DNA of 64,000 nucleotides from JAVVEH01 sp032251435. Its GTDB lineage: Bacteria > Verrucomicrobiota > Lentisphaeria > Oligosphaerales > MVZH01. The position numbers were made by a program, and so were the translations under genes. The stretch covers positions 34,918-98,917 of the forward strand of contig JAVVEH010000010.1 of NCBI GenBank assembly GCA_032251435.1. The letters are read 5' to 3'. The notes under the pieces are model-generated. The model saw only the letters and a list, made by a program, of their open reading frames with translations, was not told where the DNA came from and did not search any database. This document shows, in pieces, positions 52,622 to 61,157 of the stretch (the first letter of the stretch is position 1; each line of letters begins with the position of its first letter).

Positions 52622-53926
52622 ATGGCAGAAGAAACATTACCCAAATTCAACCCGCGTCGGCCACGGACAATCCTAGTCGAACTGCGCCGCCCGCACAAAA
52701 GCTATGCGTCCCAGGCGCACAATCAGCTCCTGCATGGGATTATCGAACAGGCGCAACAGTTTGACTGGCACCTTCTGGATGCTTATGTTGACGACTGGAT
52801 GCCTGCCGCTGTCGCTCCCCGCCTGGGTGGCGCCATGGTGGTGAGTCTTCCGGATGAACCCTTGCCTTCCCGTCTTCGTGAAAGTGGCTGCCCCACTGTG
52901 CGAATCGGACGCTTGCCGCATGAAATGGACGACCTGCTGCCTTCTGTTCTACCGGATTTTTATACGGCGGGGCGGCTGGCAGTCGATCATTTTCATGAGC
53001 GAGGGTTTCAACACTTGGCATTTGTGGGGCGGGACCCATGGGGGAACTCAAAAGTGCTTTATGACGGCTACCATGAATCGGCCACGGAGTTGGGAATGTC
53101 CATTCATCCGATTCGCCTGAAGCAGGATTCGTCCGCGTTCGGTCCCCGAGATGATAAATCTGACGTTTTCACCCGTCGTGCCCGCCAAATTGGCGAAGAA
53201 TTGCGAAATCTGCCGAAGCCAGTTGGCGTATTGTCGTTCAGCGATATGGCCTGTGCGGATATCTGCATTTGGTGTGCCATGGCAGGTTTGAGCGTTCCTG
53301 AAGATGTGGCTGTCCTCGGGATCGGCAACAACCAGTTCGACTGTGAATTGGCGGCGGTGCGGCTCTCATCCATAGACATGAACCGCGAAGAGCAAGGACG
53401 CCGGGCTGCACTATTGCTACATGATCTGCTTTCGGGAAAAGAACCGCCAGAAGCCCCCATTATGGTTCCGCCAAAAGGCATTGAGGCGCGTCGCAGTACC
53501 GACATCCTGGCCGTTGCCGATCCACTGGTGGCCCGGGCCATCCGCTTTATGTGGGATCATCTGACCGCGCCTCTCAACGTGGAGGACGTGGCCGGGGAAA
53601 TGGGGGTTGCCCGGCGCAAACTTGAACGGGCTTTTAGAAAGAGCCTGGGACGCGGAGTGAAAGAAGAATTGCGCCGCAAACGCCTGGATCTCGCCCGTCA
53701 AATGCTTCGGTCAACCGACTTGACTGTGGCTGAAATAGCTGATGCCACCTGCTTCGGTGCCGACATGACCCTGCACCGCGCCTTCAATGCGGAATTTGGC
53801 ATCACCCCCCGTCAGTTCAGGGTTGCCATGCAAAGCCAGTCCGGAAAATCCTGTCGGGAGGGTGGCCTGAAAGGGGCTGGACAGGCGATTAAGGCGAAGG
53901 TTAAGGGTGCACAGGATTTCCCCTAA
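52622..53926 (+). CDS. XylR-like regulator: LacI-type sensor domain plus AraC HTH
   Basis: A 434-residue regulator. It starts with RPRTILVELRRPHKSYASQA, then the LacI-like sensor (FQHLAFVGRDPWGNSKVLYD, VPEDVAVLGIGNNQFDCELA), and the AraC HTH (VAGEMGVARRKLERAFRKSL, VAEIADATCFGADMTLHRAF). It is more distant from the two paralogues at 44613 and 59322. The last 20 residues (GGLKGAGQAIKAKVKGAQD) are encoded partly by an inverted repeat at 53887-53941 that also supplies the stop. It stands before the GH16 gene, which it may control. Confidence 0.85.
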   Translation: MAEETLPKFNPRRPRTILVELRRPHKSYASQAHNQLLHGIIEQAQQFDWHLLDAYVDDWMPAAVAPRLGGAMVVSLPDEPLPSRLRESGCPTVRIGRLPHEMDDLLPSVLPDFYTAGRLAVDHFHERGFQHLAFVGRDPWGNSKVLYDGYHESATELGMSIHPIRLKQDSSAFGPRDDKSDVFTRRARQIGEELRNLPKPVGVLSFSDMACADICIWCAMAGLSVPEDVAVLGIGNNQFDCELAAVRLSSIDMNREEQGRRAALLLHDLLSGKEPPEAPIMVPPKGIEARRSTDILAVADPLVARAIRFMWDHLTAPLNVEDVAGEMGVARRKLERAFRKSLGRGVKEELRRKRLDLARQMLRSTDLTVAEIADATCFGADMTLHRAFNAEFGITPRQFRVAMQSQSGKSCREGGLKGAGQAIKAKVKGAQDFP

Positions 53927-53941
53927 TCTTTTGCCTTAATC
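53887..53941. repeat. Imperfect inverted repeat at the regulator gene's 3' end
   Basis: GATTAAGGCGAAGGTTAAGG pairs imperfectly with CCCTAATCTTTTGCCTTAAT. The stop codon TAA at 53924-53926 is within the right arm. Similar in sequence and layout to 5515-5569. Confidence 0.55.
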
Positions 53942-53952
53942 TAAATTACCCG

Positions 53953-53993
53953 TGTCGCAAAACATCTGGAAAGCATCCGCATTTTGTAGGTTG
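53953..53993 (+). promoter_or_regulatory. Conserved upstream element, copy 2
   Basis: TGTCGCAAAACATCTGGAAA followed by GCATCCGCATTTTGTAGGTT G; 35 of 41 bases agree with the block at 49843-49883. It lies 169 bases before the GH16 gene start; AAAGTCATTTTA further down also matches AAAGTTATTTTA downstream of copy 1. Confidence 0.5.
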
Positions 53994-54121
53994 TCTCCCC
54001 GTCATTTGGTCGTGTAACCTATATAAAGTCATTTTAAGTGTGCCCTTCGGCATGCCGACTGCAAATGGCTTTGACCCGAAGAGAAAGTTAATCTGGAGCT
54101 GAAAAAAAGGAGTCGGCGCAC

Positions 54122-57100
54122 ATGAGCAAGTATGCAAGTGGAGTCTCAGTCATAGGAAGGGTCTTTCGATGTCTTGTGGTCGTCCAACTGCTCGCGTTGG
54201 GCCTGGGGGCCGGACGGGCGGGGGCGACGCCGCCCACCTGGTCGGATGAATTTGACGGGACGGGGGCGCCTGATCCGGCTTATTGGACCTTCGAAGAAGG
54301 ATTTGTGCGTAACGAGGAGCTTCAGCTTTACACCACAGACAATGCCTGGCAGGAAGGTGGTCAGCTCATTATAGAAGGGCGCGAAGAAACCGTTCCCAAT
54401 CCCGACTACAAGCCGAGCAGCAGTGACTGGCGGCTGAACCGTGAGTACGCTTATTATACCTCGTCCAGCATACGGACTCGGGGCCTGTATTCCTTCCAGT
54501 ATGGGCGCATGCAGGTGCGCGCCCAGATCCCGTGCTTCACAGGCATGTGGCCGGCCATCTGGACGGTGGGGGATGTCGGCCAATGGCCCAGCAATGGCGA
54601 ATGCGATATCATGGAGTACTACGGCTCCAAAATCCTCGCCAACTGCGCCCGCGGAACCACCACGCAATGGGTCGCCGCCTGGGATTCAGCCAGCATGACG
54701 ATTGCCAATCTTGTCGCCATCGATCCGGACTGGACAACCAAATACCACGTCTGGACCATGCAGTGGGACGAAAATTACGTCCGCCTCTACGTTGATAACA
54801 TTCTGCTGAACACCAGCGCCCAGACCTGGTTGGTCAACCCGACGACGGAATGGGGGCCTCTGGAACCGTTCAAGCAACCGCACAATATCATTTTGAACCT
54901 GGCCATCGGCGGCACGGCCGGGGGCGATCCGTCGAACACCACCTTCCCGCAGCGCTACTATGTGGATTATGTCCGGGTCTGGGAAAACTACACCAGCAAC
55001 ACTTCGCCGACGGATATCGCCCTGTCAAGCGATACAGTGGACGAAAACATGCCCGCCGGAACAGTGGTCGGCGAATTGACGGCGACGGATGCCGATGCCG
55101 CTGAAGTGATCCGTTACAGCCTGGTCGCCGGCACCGGGGACACTGACAACGGCTCATTTGAAATCCTTCCCAAATCGGACGGTACGCTGACTGGAGTGCT
55201 GAGAACCACGCAGGTGCTGCTGTATCCGGGCGGCGCCACCCGCAGCATCCGCGTGCGGGCGACTGATGTCGCGGGAGCGACCTACGAAGAAATCCTCACG
55301 ATTACTCTTAATTCCAACCCGCCGGACAATTACGCGCCTGTTTTCACTGTCGACCCAATCACCGGCAGCGATGCCGCCGAGGATGCCGCCTATGCCGATA
55401 CGATTGCGGGATCCGCGACGGATGCCGACGGCGATACGCTGACCTACAGCAAAGTTTCCGGTCCGGCCTGGTTGAATGTTGCCGGCGACGGCTCACTTTC
55501 CGGCACGCCGCTTCCCACTGATGTCGGTGACAATAGTTTCACGGTCCAGGTTGACGATGGCAACGGCGGCATTGACACCGCGACACTGAATATTATCGTG
55601 CTAAATGTTCACAACGACGCGCCCGTGTTCGTTGAAGACCCGATTACCGGCGCCTCGGGCGCTCCCGACCAACCCTACTTTGGATCTCTTGAAGGAAGCG
55701 CCACCGACTCCGACGGGGATGCTGTGGGCTATAGTAAAATCAGTGGTCCGGCCTGGCTGAGCGTCGCCGTCGGCGGTGCCCTTTCCGGCACGCCGGCCAG
55801 CACAGACGAAGGGGTCAATGTCTTCACCATTCAGGCTGATGACGGCAATGGCGGCACGGCAAGCGCGACGCTTAGCATTACGGTTGAAGCCCTTTCGGCG
55901 GGGGTTGTGCTTCATGACAATTTTGAGCCCGGTGTCAATCCCTATGGCGGAACCACACCGGATGTCGCCTCCTACACCGTCGCCAACACCAGTGGACAGG
56001 CCAATACGGCCCTATGGGTGCGGGCTGCCAGCGGCTATGGCTCGTCCCGCAACGGACTGGTGGACGAGTCCGAAAACAGCGGCTTGAACTTTGCCGATCC
56101 CGCCGGAACCCAGGCCTATGCTTTCCGCTACACCAACACGGGTGTGACGACTGTTGAAGGAATCATTGGCGCACTCACTTCCGGCACCACGATCACCGTC
56201 AGTTTTGATGTGGTCATGGACGGCTACAACGGTGGCACAGCCTACGATGCTCTGCTGGTGCTGTTTGATGCCGGGGCGGCGCGGAATGCCGTCGAATACG
56301 GCAATAAGGACACTGCCGCGGTTCTGGCTCGGTCGAGTGGCAATGTGGCCGTTGATGGCAATTACTACACGGTCAACTTTAGCTACACGGTGGGAGACCC
56401 CGTGGTCGATAATGACGGTGACAGCAGTACGTCAACGGGAACAACCTTTCTCACGTCGCTGCTGGGTAAGGACATTGCTCTGCGTTTCGATGGGGCAAGC
56501 GGCTCCGCCAACATCGACAATGTCCAGGTTTCCGTATCAGGTGCCGGCGGTGACAACACGGCGCCGGCCTGGGTAACCAATCCAGTCAACGAGGCGGACG
56601 CCGCAGAAGATGTGGTCTACAGCGGCACGCTGGCCGGTGACGCTACCGATGCCGACGGTGACACGTTGACGTACGCGAAAGTTTCCGGTCCGGCCTGGCT
56701 GAGCGTCGCCGCCGACGGCGCGCTTTCCGGCACACCGACTAACGCCGATGTCGGGTTGAACAGCTTCACCGTCAGTGTCAGTGATAGTATCGCCACTCCG
56801 GTTGAAGCCACCCTGAACATTACGGTCGTCAATGTCAACGACGCGCCCGTGTTCACGGTCGATCCGATTACCGCCGCCGCCGCCAACGAGGGTGTCGCCT
56901 ACAGTGGCACGATTGCGGGATCCGCGACGGACGACGATGGTGACACATTGACCTATGCCAAGGTCTCCGGTCCGGCCTGGCTGGCTGTGGCCGCCGATGG
57001 CACACTGTCCGGCACACCTGCGACTACAGATATAGGGCAGAACAGTGTCACGGTGAGCGTCAGCGACGGCAACGGTGGCAGCGACACGGCAACACTTGAG

Positions 57101-58990
57101 ATCACTGTCAACGCAGTCAACAATGCGCCCGTATGGACCGTCAACCCGGTCAACGAGGCGGACGCCGCAGAAGATGTGGCCTACAGTGGCACGATTGCGG
57201 GATCCGCGACGGACGACGACGGTGACACGTTGACGTACGCGAAAGTTTCCGGTCCGGCCTGGCTGAGCGTCGCCGCCGACGGCGCGCTTTCCGGCACACC
57301 GACTAACGCCGATGTCGGGTTGAACAGCTTCACCGTCAGTGTCAGTGATAGTATCGCCACTCCGGTTGAAGCCACCCTGAACATTACGGTCGTCAATGTC
57401 AACGACGCGCCCGTGTTCACGGTCGATCCGATTACCGCCGCCGCCGCCAACGAGGGTGTCGCCTACAGTGGCACGATTGCGGGATCCGCGACGGACGACG
57501 ATGGTGACACATTGACCTATGCCAAGGTCTCCGGTCCGGCCTGGCTGGCCGTGGCCGCCGATGGCGCGCTGTCCGGCACACCAGCGACCGCAGACCTTGG
57601 GCTGAACAGCTTCACGGTCAGTGTCAGCGACGGGATTGCTCCTGCGGTCGGAGGTTCACTCCAGATCACTGTGCTGTCCAACGACGTGACACCTCCGGTG
57701 CTGACCGTGCCGACGGATGTTGTCATCACCCAGCTTGACTCGCAGGATCCGGCCGATACCGGACAGGCAACCGCCATTGATGATCTTGATCCGGACCCGG
57801 CGGTCACCTACAGCGATGCCGCGGACGGAGCGGATCCCGATCCCTATGTCATCACCCGCACATGGACGGCGGCGGATGCCAATGGGAACTTGAGCCAGGG
57901 AATTCAGTTGATTATCGTCATCCAGGTCGGTTTTCATATGGCCCAGTCCGAAACGACCACGACTGGCACGGTCAGTGGCTCGTTGGCCGACACGTTTGCC
58001 AGCGATAATGGTTACGAGGTGCTGAGCGAAGCCGTTGTAGCCAACAAATATTCACGACTGGATCATCAGTGGGTTTTCACCGTTGGTTCCGCCGACCTCC
58101 AGAGGTTCTATGTCGAGGCCTACCGTCCGGCCAATGTCGAGAATGATGATTTTATCTTTCTCTATTCGACCGATGGTTTGGCCTACACCGAGATGCTGAC
58201 AGTCGCCAAGTCGGCGGACGATGACTCCCTGCAGACCTATGAACTGCCCCAGGCGGTGAACGGCACCGTCTACGTGCGCGTGGTCGACACCGATCCCAGC
58301 ACGCGGAACAACTTGTCCATTGATAGTCTGTACGTGGACAACATGGGATTCTACACCGAACGCTGGCCCGCCGGAATGGTTCCCCCGGGGCCGGCCGCCG
58401 ACCCGGTTCCCGCTGACAGCGCCGCCGGCATCTCTGTCAACACCCAATTGGGATGGACAGCCGGAGCGGACTCCATCGGTTCGGATGTCTACTTTGGCAC
58501 CGTCAATCCGCCAACCGCCGCTGAATTCCTGACCAGCACGCCCGCTGTCTCCGCCGATCCGGGCGCGTTGAGCTACGGCACCACCTACTACTGGCGGGTG
58601 GACGCGGTCGGCGATGCGGGGACGACGGCAGGCGCGGTCTGGTCCTTCACCACCGAGACGCTGGGTGGGACACCTGACATATACGTGTCGGACATCGCCA
58701 TGAGCTCGGCTTCCGTCCCGGGCGGCCGCTACAGCGGCATTGCCACCATCACCGTTCTGGATGACCTGGGGGCACCGGTTGTCGGCGCCACTGTCTCGGT
58801 GGACTGGTCCGGTGCCGCCGCAGGATCGGGTTCGGGGGTCACCGGCGCCACCGGGCAAGCGGTCATAGAATCGGCGGCCGTGAAGGGTGGCGGCACCTTC
58901 ACGGCGACCGTCACTGGCGTGACGGCGACGGGTTACACCTACAACCCCGCGCTGAATGTGGAAACATCGGATTCGATTACCGCGCCATAG
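54122..58990 (+). CDS. GH16 glycoside hydrolase with cadherin/Ig-like repeats
   Basis: A 1622-residue exported protein. After the signal peptide (CLVVVQLLALGLGAGRAGA) the GH16 domain covers about residues 40-290, with the catalytic motif ECDIMEYYG (Glu160, Asp162, Glu165). Next is a cadherin-like region (about 295-400), then six He_PIG-type Ig modules (pattern DGDTLTYxKVSGPAWLxVA, DGxLSGTP) interleaved with another beta domain, and a C-terminal region without a PEP-CTERM anchor. GH16 enzymes cut beta-1,3/1,4-glucans or galactans such as laminarin or agar. A 332-base stretch is duplicated exactly at 564-base spacing. AAAGGAG is near the start. Confidence 0.9.
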   Translation: MSKYASGVSVIGRVFRCLVVVQLLALGLGAGRAGATPPTWSDEFDGTGAPDPAYWTFEEGFVRNEELQLYTTDNAWQEGGQLIIEGREETVPNPDYKPSSSDWRLNREYAYYTSSSIRTRGLYSFQYGRMQVRAQIPCFTGMWPAIWTVGDVGQWPSNGECDIMEYYGSKILANCARGTTTQWVAAWDSASMTIANLVAIDPDWTTKYHVWTMQWDENYVRLYVDNILLNTSAQTWLVNPTTEWGPLEPFKQPHNIILNLAIGGTAGGDPSNTTFPQRYYVDYVRVWENYTSNTSPTDIALSSDTVDENMPAGTVVGELTATDADAAEVIRYSLVAGTGDTDNGSFEILPKSDGTLTGVLRTTQVLLYPGGATRSIRVRATDVAGATYEEILTITLNSNPPDNYAPVFTVDPITGSDAAEDAAYADTIAGSATDADGDTLTYSKVSGPAWLNVAGDGSLSGTPLPTDVGDNSFTVQVDDGNGGIDTATLNIIVLNVHNDAPVFVEDPITGASGAPDQPYFGSLEGSATDSDGDAVGYSKISGPAWLSVAVGGALSGTPASTDEGVNVFTIQADDGNGGTASATLSITVEALSAGVVLHDNFEPGVNPYGGTTPDVASYTVANTSGQANTALWVRAASGYGSSRNGLVDESENSGLNFADPAGTQAYAFRYTNTGVTTVEGIIGALTSGTTITVSFDVVMDGYNGGTAYDALLVLFDAGAARNAVEYGNKDTAAVLARSSGNVAVDGNYYTVNFSYTVGDPVVDNDGDSSTSTGTTFLTSLLGKDIALRFDGASGSANIDNVQVSVSGAGGDNTAPAWVTNPVNEADAAEDVVYSGTLAGDATDADGDTLTYAKVSGPAWLSVAADGALSGTPTNADVGLNSFTVSVSDSIATPVEATLNITVVNVNDAPVFTVDPITAAAANEGVAYSGTIAGSATDDDGDTLTYAKVSGPAWLAVAADGTLSGTPATTDIGQNSVTVSVSDGNGGSDTATLEITVNAVNNAPVWTVNPVNEADAAEDVAYSGTIAGSATDDDGDTLTYAKVSGPAWLSVAADGALSGTPTNADVGLNSFTVSVSDSIATPVEATLNITVVNVNDAPVFTVDPITAAAANEGVAYSGTIAGSATDDDGDTLTYAKVSGPAWLAVAADGALSGTPATADLGLNSFTVSVSDGIAPAVGGSLQITVLSNDVTPPVLTVPTDVVITQLDSQDPADTGQATAIDDLDPDPAVTYSDAADGADPDPYVITRTWTAADANGNLSQGIQLIIVIQVGFHMAQSETTTTGTVSGSLADTFASDNGYEVLSEAVVANKYSRLDHQWVFTVGSADLQRFYVEAYRPANVENDDFIFLYSTDGLAYTEMLTVAKSADDDSLQTYELPQAVNGTVYVRVVDTDPSTRNNLSIDSLYVDNMGFYTERWPAGMVPPGPAADPVPADSAAGISVNTQLGWTAGADSIGSDVYFGTVNPPTAAEFLTSTPAVSADPGALSYGTTYYWRVDAVGDAGTTAGAVWSFTTETLGGTPDIYVSDIAMSSASVPGGRYSGIATITVLDDLGAPVVGATVSVDWSGAAAGSGSGVTGATGQAVIESAAVKGGGTFTATVTGVTATGYTYNPALNVETSDSITAP
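56654..57549 (+). repeat. Exact 332-base duplication within the GH16 gene
   Basis: 56654-56985 and 57218-57549 appear identical base by base, at a spacing of 564 bases (188 codons). It encodes two neighbouring Ig-like modules. Identity at the DNA level points to a recent duplication or gene conversion. Confidence 0.85.
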
Positions 58991-59020
58991 GCGCCGGCGC
59001 AAAGGAATGAAATCAGCGGG

Positions 59021-59058
59021 TGGCACCGGGTTCCGGACCGGTGCCATTCGTTTTTTTT
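59021..59058 (+). terminator. Rho-independent terminator of the GH16 gene
   Basis: TGGCACCGG (59021-59029) pairs with CCGGTGCCA (59038-59046), an 8-base loop, followed 4 bases later by eight T. It lies 31 bases after the stop codon. Confidence 0.85.
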
Positions 59059-59321
59059 GCGCGGGGGGCTTCTCCGGGCTGAAACCTGAAAGCTGAAAAG
59101 AAAAAACGCCGGAGTCCGGCGAGTCCAGGAAAGTGGCGCTGGGGACTTGGGTTTTCGGATTCCGGATTTGGGATTTTCACGTCGAATCCGCTCAGAGGGA
59201 AAACGTGATCACTGAGCACCGATCGCGCCGCACTGTAGCTGGCGCTGGCGGGTTAATGATTTTTCATGAGTTGCGGAATCACACCGGCAAACAACCATCC
59301 GTGGCCGGTAAAGCCTTTGGC

Positions 59322-60428
59322 TTAGGCCTCTTCCTTCCGCGTCTGGCGCAGGGATTTGCCGTGGTGCTTCTTCAGTATCCGGCTGAGATGATCCACATTG
59401 CTGAATCCGCAGGCCGCCGCGATTTCGTACCCCCGGAAGTCGGTCTCTTTGATCAATTCAAGAGCCTTTTCCATTCGCAACTGTTCCAGATAGTCGAACA
59501 TGGTATAATCCAGATGACGTTTGAATTCCGCTTCCAGATGCCGTCGGGAGATATGTGTCAGGCTGGCGATGTTATCCAGGTTAAGATTTGGATTTGTGAA
59601 ATTTTCCATCAGTAACCTGAGCGCCTGGGCGGTTGGCAGATGGGGGACGGCTAGAATGTCGGTGGACTGCCGGGTGACCACCTTGACTGGAGGCACCAGA
59701 ATAGGTTCTGACGGTGGCGGCGCGCCATTCATCAGGCTATCCAACACCTTTGCCGCCTCGTAGCCGACGAGGTTGCCATTGGTGTCGACACTTGACAGCG
59801 GGATTGGCGCCAGGTCGCAGAAATCCGGATTGTTGTCCACACCGAGAACCGCCACTTCCTCCGGCACCCGCAGCCCTGTTTCCGCGCACGCCTCAAGCAT
59901 TGTCAGCGCGTCTAGATCATTGTTGGCCAAAACAGCCAGTGGTTTGGGGGCTTCACGAAGCTGACTCAACACGCGCGACAGGCCCACTCCGAGCCCTATA
60001 ACGTCGCAGTCATGACGTTCGATTGTATCCTTGAAGCTCTTAAAGCGCAGAAAATTCCATGCGAATTCGTTGATACGGGGAAAATATTTGTAGAATCCGA
60101 AGTGCCGGAACCCCTTGTCCAAAAAATACGCCGCCGCCATTTTGCCGATGGCTTCGCTGTCCTGCCACACCTGCGGTGTTTTTAACCGTTCCGATCGGAA
60201 CCCGATGTCAATGGTGGGCGCGCCTGAACGTTTGATCAGGTCGACCACATCAGGATCATCGCTGTGATGGGAAATGATGCCGTCACCGCGCCACTGGTCC
60301 GGTAATTGCCGGTAAAAATCGTAGCGCAACTCCAGATGCCAGCCATGCTCCCGGGCATAGGTGACAATCCCCTCGTAAGCGGGATGGTTGAATTTCTTCA
60401 GCAATAATAAAACACGCCGCATGGGCAT
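59322..60428 (-). CDS. XylR-like regulator, close paralogue of the 44613-45725 gene
   Basis: A 368-residue regulator. The N-terminal MPMRRVLLLLKKFNHPAYEG, the sensor (VAVLGVDNNPDFCDLAPIPL) and the AraC HTH (IASLTHISRRHLEAEFKRHL, GYEIAAACGFSNVDHLSRIL) match the 44613 regulator along their whole lengths, with few changes. The frame stays open further upstream to 60635, but that extension is encoded by the CGCGGATGGACGCGG repeat and I reject it. It is convergent with the GH16 gene and divergent from the PEP-CTERM gene at 61158. Confidence 0.9.
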   Translation of the reverse strand: MPMRRVLLLLKKFNHPAYEGIVTYAREHGWHLELRYDFYRQLPDQWRGDGIISHHSDDPDVVDLIKRSGAPTIDIGFRSERLKTPQVWQDSEAIGKMAAAYFLDKGFRHFGFYKYFPRINEFAWNFLRFKSFKDTIERHDCDVIGLGVGLSRVLSQLREAPKPLAVLANNDLDALTMLEACAETGLRVPEEVAVLGVDNNPDFCDLAPIPLSSVDTNGNLVGYEAAKVLDSLMNGAPPPSEPILVPPVKVVTRQSTDILAVPHLPTAQALRLLMENFTNPNLNLDNIASLTHISRRHLEAEFKRHLDYTMFDYLEQLRMEKALELIKETDFRGYEIAAACGFSNVDHLSRILKKHHGKSLRQTRKEEA

Positions 60429-60492
60429 ACAGTCTCCGGATTTTACGTGTTGATTCGCAATTATACCGTTTTTTTCGCTGCCGTCAAGGCAA

Positions 60493-60603
60493 TGGACCCG
60501 CGGATAAACACGGATGGACGAAAGAGTTTGAACCGCGGATTTTCGCGGATGGACGCGGATAAAGAAGAATGTCAACCACGCGAGACACGAAACACACGAA
60601 CAG
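60493..60603. repeat. CGCGGATGGACGCGGAT-type tandem repeats upstream of the regulator
   Basis: CCGCGGATAAACACGGATGG, then CCGCGGATTTTCGCGGATGG and ACGCGGATAAAG, followed by ACGCGAGACACGAAACACAC. The same units occur inverted at 62999-63031 (GCGTCCATCCGCGTCCATCT). Short repeats of this kind are widely scattered in PVC-group genomes. No gene. Confidence 0.6.
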
Positions 60604-61157
60604 TCCGCGGGAGTGCGTATGGAATTTTCTGTCATGCCTGGGGGCTCTGAGGGCGGGGATTAGAACAGAGTTTCCGCGCCGCTTTCCTGAAACTTGGGAA
60701 TGATGAACAGATGAACAGGGAATAACGAATATCGAAAGAGAGGCGCTTTGGATCTTTCTTAAGATTCGGAAGTTTCATCTTGTTCGGAGCGGGAAGTTTA
60801 CGACCCCGGAGGGTCGCTCTCTTGAAACTTCAACGTTGGACTGCCTGTCTCGCCGTAGCCACGCAGGGCGAAGGCGGATTGGACGTTGAGCGTTGGACGT
60901 TCGAGTTTCAGACTGGTCGGAACGAGAGTTACGGATCTCGCAGAATCGCTTTCTTGACACCTCCGGAAATGATGTGATTTAAAACATTATTCACGTAAAA
61001 TAGTTATTTTAACTTCCCGCTTTTACCCTACATTAGTGGCCAAATGAATGTCAAGAGCTGGGGAAATCCGCACGATTTTGATCGTTGCGGACACGCCACA
61101 ATTTAAATACGGACAGCTTGATCTGTTTGTCAACCACCCCAAACCCAGGAGTCAATC
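60604..61157. other. Gene-free stretch before the 61158 PEP-CTERM gene
   Basis: It includes at 60833-60905 a composite repeat: TTGGACTGCCTG, the core CGCCGTAGCCACGCAGGGCG (60851-60877, the reverse complement of the core seen at 8604, 11025 and 13519 with a 4-base-longer loop), then GGACGTTGAGCGTTGGACGT. From about 61000 the sequence is AT-rich and is the likely promoter region; 61097-61157 has a conserved leader. Confidence 0.5.
61097..61157 (+). promoter_or_regulatory. Conserved leader of two surface-protein genes, copy 1
   Basis: TACGGACAGC (about 61108), CTGTTTGT (61123) and ACCCCAAACCCAGGAGTCAA ahead of the ATG match the sequence before the gene at 63300: TACTGACAG, CTGTTTGT and ACCACAAACCCGGGAGTCAC. 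The last part contains the ribosome binding site AGGAG or GGGAG. Confidence 0.5.

Noticed and set aside
60429..60635. N-terminal extension of the regulator at 59322-60428
   Set aside because: The extra codons are encoded by CGCGGATGGACGCGG repeats, and the paralogue at 44613 starts at the equivalent MPKRRV.
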